Assembly: GCA_032209605.1 (NCBI GenBank)
Contig: JASFXZ010000014.1
Span: 8,018,912-8,082,911 of the forward strand
Origin: Mactromeris polynyma
Taxonomy: Eukaryota; Mollusca; Bivalvia; Venerida; Mactridae
Direction of reading: 5' to 3'
DNA length: 64,000 bases
Made by a program: the position numbers and the translations under genes. Below are positions 57,113 through 64,000 of this stretch, one piece after another. Positions within the stretch are counted from its first letter, which is position 1. Every line of letters starts with the position of its first letter. Below the pieces are notes generated by a model. The model worked only from the letters and a program-made list of their open reading frames with translations, had not been told where the DNA came from and ran no database searches.

Positions 57113-58947
57113 ATTAATTTGGTTACCAGTCCATAAACAAGTTGATCAGATTATTTTATGTCATGTTTTAAAATCAAAAATGGATTAGCACCATCTTACA
57201 TGGGAGAACATTTTATTTCTCAGAGACTATCCATATTAACAAAACAAGGCTCAGTCTGAAGGAAGCCTTTCTGTTACTTAAGTCAAACGTTTTGGCTCAA
57301 AATTGTTTTGTTACATTATAAGGGATGTTCTGTCTTGAATAGATTGTATTGTGAATATAAACACCAGGTCCACATTCAAGGAGTGTCTCTAAACACCTTT
57401 TTTTAAATGCTCCACATTAATGTTTTTTTACCTCACTGATTTGAAGAAAACCTGTATTCCTAAATCATTTTATTATCCATTTTGATTGAGTGTTTTTGAC
57501 ATGTGTTTTATAGCTTCGTGTACTTAGTGTGCATACTTTATATAAATATCTGCATATTACATAATATGTTTAATGAATACAATTGTATGTTGTGAACTGC
57601 AATAATCTGTGATATTTAAATGTCTTTCTTTGTATACAAATGCATAATATTGTGATAATGGTATTAGTAAAGTTGCAATTTGTGCTATAATATTTTTTTA
57701 TTGTGAAACTTTTACATTTCTGTGATATTAGCGATAGAAATAGCAGTATATTCTTGTTTGTGCTATCCTAGGTGTTAGAGTGTATGTCATGAATATTAAA
57801 TGCACATGTTACAATTATTATTTTAATACTGATATAATTATAATGTTTTAATTATCCATGTTCTCCTTTGCCAAGATAAATATTATTATTATTACAGTAT
57901 TTACATTATAACTTCAATCATTCTATTTTGTGAAACTATACAATTAAGCTGTTTTGATGTACTGTAGATCAAATTTGTGTTATACATAATTATAATCATT
58001 AGTATTATTTAAAAAAATAAGTTGAATAAACTGCTTTAGTAAGATACATTGGTAGAACTGACCAATGGCTATTTGTTTATGCGACAAATTGTCCAATGAA
58101 AATTTGTTTGACCGGGTATCGGCGTTAACGGGTGAAAAGTTAATCAGTTCTAGCATGCACCCGGAGCAATAAACGTCATCCAAGTTAAAAAATTGAACAA
58201 TTATCAATTTTATTTCGTTGATATCAGTACGGCAAGATAAAATATGAATTAATCTTAGATATGAAAACTGTTAGATAATCTCGCTATTATTATAATTTTA
58301 AAGGATGTTTACTATGAAATTTACCAAAGTCAACGATAATCTTTCAATTTGGGAATATGTTGATTCTGTTTTTAACAATGACACAAATTGAAAGATGTAG
58401 GTACAGTTTTCCAGAGCTTTTTACATTCAAAAATGAAATTTTATCTCTGGTTTTTAATCTGACCTGATATACATTACGGAGACATTGGTTTAATATATGT
58501 TAATATGTATCAAACTGCTTTATCATTTAATAAACGACCTCTCATAGCCAAGGTGCATCGCTACAAGGCGAAAATGATATATATTGTGTATTAGTTATTG
58601 GTACCATAGGGTAGACGACAAAATATTTGCCAGTCAAATACCCTAAATACTTTCAAACATCCTACCTCACATGGTTTTACTCTGGTGGGTCACATAGTGT
58701 TACATTGTAAATAGTGTCATGTCTATTGTTATATATTTATGTATAATCTCATACATTGTTGTTGTTTCTTCAGGTAAAATTTTAATTGTTTGTGTATCTT
58801 TTATGACCTGCCTATTATAATGGTTTATGTAGCATTATGTTCTAAACATGTATATTTCATAGAGGCTCACAGGGAAGACTGTGTGCCCAAACTATGTTGC
58901 CTCTTTAAATAAAGTTGTTATTTTTATAATCATTATTATTATTATTA
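57113..58947 (+). mobile_element. 3' part of a non-LTR retrotransposon (LINE), decayed
   Basis: From 57120 the text translates, with one frame change near 57165, to WLPVHKQVDQIILCHV and then FKIKNGLAPSYMGEHF. This is the 'LPV..RID.KIL...K..NGLAPSY' pattern found at the end of many LINE reverse transcriptases. The far end has agactgtgtgcccaaact, tttaaataaagttgttat and a tail of (att) repeats at about 58925-58947, as LINE 3' ends do. Between them about 1.4 kb is AT-rich without open frame. Stops and frame changes make it non-coding. Confidence 0.6.
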
Positions 58948-58984
58948 CACCTTCCTTTTGATTTCCTGTGGTAGGGAGAATAAT

Positions 58985-61900
58985 AATCTTTCACTGACTT
59001 CTGGTGCGGATAGAAATATCTGGCTCAAGGGTGACTGGTTTCTGGTGGGATAGAAATATCTGGCTCAAGGGTGACTGGTTTCTGGTGGGATAGAAATATC
59101 TGGCTCAAGGGTCATTGGCTTCTGGTGCAGATAGAAATATCTGGCTCAAGGGTCATTGGCTTCTGGTGGGATAGAAATATCTGGCTCAAGGGTGACTGGT
59201 TTCTGGTGGGATAGAAATATCTGGCTCAAGGGTGACTGGTTTCTGGTGCAGATAGAAATATCTGGCTCAAGGGTGACTGGCTTCTGGTGGGATAGAAATA
59301 TCTGGCTCAAGGGTCACTGACTTCTGGTGGGATAGAAATATCTGGCTCAAGGGTGACTGGCTTCTGGTGCAGGTAGAAATATCTGGCTCAAGGGTGACTG
59401 GTTTCTGGTGCGGATAGAAATATCTGGCTCAAGGGTGACTGGCTTCTGGTGGGATAGAAATATCTGGCTCAAGGGTGACTGACTTCTGGTGGGATAGAAA
59501 TATCTGGCTCAAGGGTGACTGGCTTCTGGTGCAGATAGAAATATCTGGCTCAAGGGTCACTGGCTTCTGGTGGGATAGAAATATCTGGCTCAAGGGTCAC
59601 TGGCTTCTGGTGGGATAGAAATATCTGGCTCAAGGGTCACTGGCTTCTGGTGCAGATAGAAATATCTGGCTCAAGGGTGACTGGTTTCTGGTGGGATAGA
59701 AATATCTGGCTCAAGGGTCATTGGCTTCTGGTGGGATAGAAATATCTGGCTCAAGGGTGACTGGTTTCTGGTGGGATAGAAATATCTGGCTCAAGGGTCA
59801 TTGGCTTCTGGTGGGATAGAAATATCTGGCTCAAGGGTCATTGGCTTCTGGTGCAGATAGAAATATCTGGCTCAAGGGTCACTGGCTTCTGGTGGGATAG
59901 AAATATCTGGCTCAAGGGTGACTGGCTTCTGGTGCAGATAGAAATATCTGGCTCAAGGGTGACTGGCTTCTGGTGCAGATAGAAATATCTGGCTCAAGGG
60001 TGACTGGTTTCTGGTGCAGATAGAAGTATCTGGCTCAAGGGTGACTGGCTTCTGGTGCAGATAGAAATATCTGGCTCAAGGGTCACTGGCTTCTGGTGCG
60101 GGTAGAAATATCTGGCTCAAGGGTCACTGGCTTCTGGTGCAGATAGAAATATCTGGCTCAAGGGTCATTGGCTTCTGGTGCGGATAGAAATATCTGGCTC
60201 AAGGGTGACTGGCTTCTGGTGCAGATAGAAATATCTGGCTCAAGGGTCACTGGCTTCTGGTGCAGATAGAAATATCTGGCTCAAGGGTCATTGGCTTCTG
60301 GTGCGGATAGAAATATCTGGCTCAAGGGTCACTGGCTTCTGGTGCAGATAGAAATATCTGGCTCAAGGGTCATTGGCTTCTGGTGCAGATAGAAATATCT
60401 GGCTCAAGGGTCACTGGCTTCTGGTGCAGATAGAAATATCTGGCTCAAGGGTGACTGACTTCTGGTGCAGATAGAAATATCTGGCTCAAGGGTCATTGGC
60501 TTCTGGTGCAGATAGAAATATCTGGCTCAAGGGTGACTGGCTTCTGGTGGGATAGAAATATCTGGCTCAAGGGTCACTGGCTTCTGGTGCAGATAGAAAT
60601 ATCTGGCTCAAGGGTGACTGGCTTCTGGTGCAGATAGAAATATCTGGCTCAAGGGTGATTGGCTTCTGATGCGGATAGAAATATCTGGCTCAAGGGTGAC
60701 TGACTTCTGGTGCAGATAGAAATATCTGGCTCAAGGGTCACTGGCTTCTGGTGCAGATAGAAATATCTGGCTCAAGGGTCACTGACTTCTGGTGCAGATA
60801 GAAATATCTGGCTCAAGGGTGACTGGCTTCTGGTGGGATAGAAATATCTGGCTCAAGGGTGACTGGCTTCTGGTGGGATAGAAATATCTGGCTCAAGGGT
60901 GACTGGCTTCTGGTGCGGATAGAAATATCTGGCTCAAGGGTGACTGTCTTCTGGTGCAGATAGAAATATCTGGCTCAAGGGTGACTGGCTTCTGGTGGGA
61001 TAGAAATATCTGGCTCAAGGGTGACTGACTTCTGGTGGGATAGAAATATCTGGCTCAAGGGTGACTGGCTTCTGGTGGGATAGAAATATCTGGCTCAAGG
61101 GTGACTGGCTTCTGGTGGGATAGAAATATCTGGCTCAAGGGTGACTGGCTTCTGGTGGGATAGAAATATCTGGCTCAAGGGTGACTGGCTTCTGGTGCAG
61201 ATAGAAATATCTGGCTCAATGGTGACTGACTTCTGGTGGGATAGAAATATCTGGCTCAAGGGTGACTGACTTCTGGTGCAGATAGAAATATCTGGCTCAA
61301 GGGTGACTGACTTCTGGTGCAGATAGAACTATCTGGCTCAAGGGTGACTGACTTCTGGTGCAGGTAGAAATATCTGGCTCAAGGGTGACTGACTTCTGGT
61401 GGGATAGAAATATCTGGCTCAAGGGTGACTGACTTCTGGTGCAGATAGAAATATCTGGCTCAAGGGTGACTGACTTCTGGTGGGATAGAAATATCTGGCT
61501 CAAGGGTGACTGACTTCTGGTGCAGATAGAAATATCTGGCTCAAGGGTGACTGACTTCTGGTGGGATAGAAATATCTGGCTCAAGGGTGACTGACTTCTG
61601 GTGCAGATAGAAATATCTGGCTCAAGGGTGACTGACTTCTGGTGGGATAGAAATATCTGGCTCAAGGGTGACTGACTTCTGGTGCAGATAGAAATATCTG
61701 GCTCAAGGGTGACTGACTTCTGGTGCGGATAGAAATATCTGGCTCAAGGGTGACTGGTTTCTGGTGCAGATAGAAATATCTGGCTCAAGGGTGACTGACT
61801 TCTGGTGCAGATAGAAATATCTGGCTCAAGGGTGACTGACTTCTGGTGCAGATAGAAATATCTGGCTCAAGGGTGACTGACTTCTGGTGCAGGTAGAAAT

Positions 61901-63130
61901 ATCTGGCTCAAGGGTGACTGACTTCTGGTGCAGATAGAAATATCTGGCTCAAGGGTGACTGACTTCTGGTGCAGATAGAAATATCTGGCTCAAGGGTCAC
62001 TGACTTCTGGTGCAGGTAGAAATATCTGGCTCAAGGGTGACTGACTTCTGGTGCAGGTAGAAATATCTGGCTCAAGGGTGACTGGCTTCTGGTGGGATAG
62101 AAATATCTGGCTCAAGGGTGACTGGCGTCTGGTGCGGATAGAAATATCTGGCTCAAGGGTGACTGGCTTCTGGTGCGGATAGAAATATCTGGCTCAAGGG
62201 TGACTGGCTTCTGGTGGGGATAGAAATATCTGGCTCAAGGGTGACTGTCTTCTGGTGCAGATAGAAATATCTGGCTCAAGGGTGACTGGCTTCTGGTGGG
62301 ATAGAAATATCTGGCTCAAGGGTGACTGACTTCTGGTGGGTTAGAAATATCTGGCTCAAGGGTGACTGGCTTCTGGTGGGATAGAAATATCTGGCTCAAG
62401 GGTGACTGGCTTCTGGTGCAGATAGAAATATCTGGCTCAAGGGTGACTGACTTCTGGTGCAGATAGAAATATCTGGCTCAAGGGTGACTGGCTTCTGGTG
62501 GGATAGAAATATCTGGCTCAAGGGTGACTGGCTTCTGGTGGGATAGAAATATCTGGCTCAAGGGTGACTGGCTTCTGGTGCAGATAGAAATATCTGGCTC
62601 AAGGGTGACTGGCTTCTGGTGCAGATAGAAATATCTGGCTCAAGGGTGACTGGCTTCTGGTGGGATAGAAATATCTGGCTCAAGGGTGACTGACTTCTGG
62701 TGCAGATAGAAATATCTGGCTCAAGGGTCACTGGCTTCTGGTGGGGATAGAAATATCTGGCTCAAGGGTGACTGACTTCTGGTGGGATAGAAATATCTGG
62801 CTCAAGGGTGACTGGTTTCTGGTGCAGATAGAAATATCTGGCTCAAGGGTGACTGACTTCTGGTGGGATAGAAATATCTGGCTCAAGGGTCACTGGCTTC
62901 TGGTGGGGATAGAAATATCTGGCTCAAGGGTGACTGACTTCTGGTGGGATAGAAATATCTGGCTCAAGGGTGACTGGTTTCTGGTGCAGATAGAAATATC
63001 TGGCTCAAGGGTGACTGGTGTCTGGTGCAGATAGAAATATCTGGCTCAAGGGTGACTGGTGTCTGGTGCAGATAGAAATATCTGGCTCAAGGGTGACTGG
63101 CTTTTGGTGCGGATAGAAATATCTGACTCA
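58985..63130. repeat. Minisatellite, about 100 copies of a 40/41-bp unit
   Basis: The units read gatagaaatatctggctcaa, gggtgactggcttctggtg, followed by g or ca, giving 40- and 41-bp versions in irregular order; common variants are gtcactgg, gtcattgg and gtgactgact. Some parts show a two-unit period (for example 61380-61700, 40+41 bp). Because 40+41 = 81 is divisible by three, a long open frame appears there (61297-61665 minus); it is an artefact. Confidence 0.97.
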
Positions 63131-64000
63131 AAGGTGACTGGTTTGGAATCATGACTGGGATAATTAAAATGGCGATGACGGACAGAACATGTGTACCATA
63201 TCTACACAGCAAACAACTTTCTTCTGTGTAAGACCTCAGATAGTGTCAGCATAACTTCAATCAGTATAGAATTTCAGGCAACTTGGCAGGAAGTTTGCAG
63301 TAACTTCGCGGGAAGTTCGCGATAACTTCGCAGGAAGTTCGCAGTAGGCGGATTCCTGTTATAGTTGCTGCGAACTTCCTGCAACAAAATTGTTTAGAGC
63401 AAACTTTTACCCTACAAATTAGGTTTGCTGCAAATTTGCTGCAAACTTCATTTGCATAATTTAGGTTTGCGGCAAATTTGCAGCATTAACCTCATTTGCA
63501 TGATAAAAGTTTGCAACAAAACAGTTTGCGACAAATTTGCTGCAACTTTGCAAAAAACCGAGGTCATGTGCACTATGCATTACATTGGGCATGTAATAGA
63601 ACCAGGGGTAAAATGACTAACATTCTTCCGGAGGCGTCGCCCATATGAGAAACTGGTAAATATACGCAAATACACACTTGATCTGTCAGTTCTGATTATT
63701 TACCCATCATAACATTATCAAACTCTATAAGAAATCCTTAGAACATCAGCCCAAATGAAAACCCATAATCTTTTTTCTATCTGATTCAAGTGGGGAAGTT
63801 GGTAGGGCAAATTAGTACTGGCTGATAATTAACTCTAAGACTAGGTAATCTAGGACAACAAGTTGAGCCCACTAATTGTAAAGAGATGAACAGAATAAGA
63901 ATATAATCATTTTTTATTAAAGGAAATAAAGCATTGAGTTATATATAAATATCAGATCCAGGGCAATGAGTATAAAGTTAACCCGAGAAAGTTAATGCAA
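63131..64000. repeat. Dispersed block, copy 2 (right flank of the minisatellite)
   Basis: Matches 50510-51330 from gaatcatgactgggataatt onwards, with small indels: an extra about 30 bp of gcgggaagttcgcgataact near 63306 and an insertion at about 63784-63818. It is cut off by the window end inside the terminal inverted repeat. Confidence 0.9.

Noticed and set aside
59000..63130. Possible CRISPR-like array
   Set aside because: Units are 40/41 bp back to back with no unique spacers, in a eukaryotic context. It is a minisatellite.

Overview
The window looks like nuclear DNA of a marine bivalve mollusc. It is AT-rich, its genes have introns with canonical GT/AG borders, and it carries many tRNA-headed SINEs whose bodies end in the 'cggcgttaaaccc' style tail common in clams. 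MITE-like hairpins, minisatellites and a DIRS-type retrotransposon add to that picture. The species call is inference; nothing here is bacterial or organellar.

Layout, left to right. 1-720 is a GA-rich simple repeat running into a 200-N gap. 0.9-8 kb is mostly non-genic and holds the last two exons of an unidentified minus-strand gene (4897-5949), a MITE and a SINE. 8.4-11.3 kb is a higher-order 30-bp minisatellite. From 14.1 to 25.3 kb runs a minus-strand gene of at least ten phase-consistent exons, encoding an N-terminal coiled coil, a 626-codon low-complexity exon and an octapeptide-repeat exon. One of its introns contains a 1.65-kb GA-rich minisatellite. An isolated exon-like segment on the same strand lies at 30.74-30.86 kb. 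25.3-34.7 kb is repeat-rich, with SINEs, a pair of 130-bp direct repeats and 25-, 52- and 38-bp minisatellites. 34.8-36.35 kb is an intact intronless plus-strand reading frame for a 513-residue coiled-coil protein with a C-terminal CHORD-like Cys/His domain. A dispersed repeat of about 450 bp flanks this gene in inverted orientation (28.3 and 38.4 kb).

39.9-57 kb is the most unusual part. A decayed DIRS-like retrotransposon (Gag-like ORF with a CCHC knuckle, RT stub, RNase H, tyrosine recombinase) is split in two. Where its RT core should be sits a tandem array of 1218-bp units. Each unit carries a 231-nt exon with good splice sites and phase 1-1 symmetry, so copies can be spliced together in frame as a 77-residue repeat, and each has a SINE in the following intron. 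Exon copy 5 runs in frame into the DIRS RNase H segment. After the DIRS remnant and a mariner remnant the array resumes (copies 6 and 7). The last copy (56193) starts with the same exon head but continues into a C48/Ulp1-like cysteine peptidase domain with His, Asp, Gln and Cys in place. The same splice-acceptor-plus-leader therefore stands in front of two unrelated mobile-element-type domains.

57-64 kb holds the 3' end of a non-LTR retrotransposon and a minisatellite of about 100 copies of a 40/41-bp unit. Flanks of this array match a block at 50.4-51.35 kb that has a single copy of the unit. The recurring theme is local amplification of short units inside mobile elements, and of a whole exon unit beside transposon-derived coding sequence.
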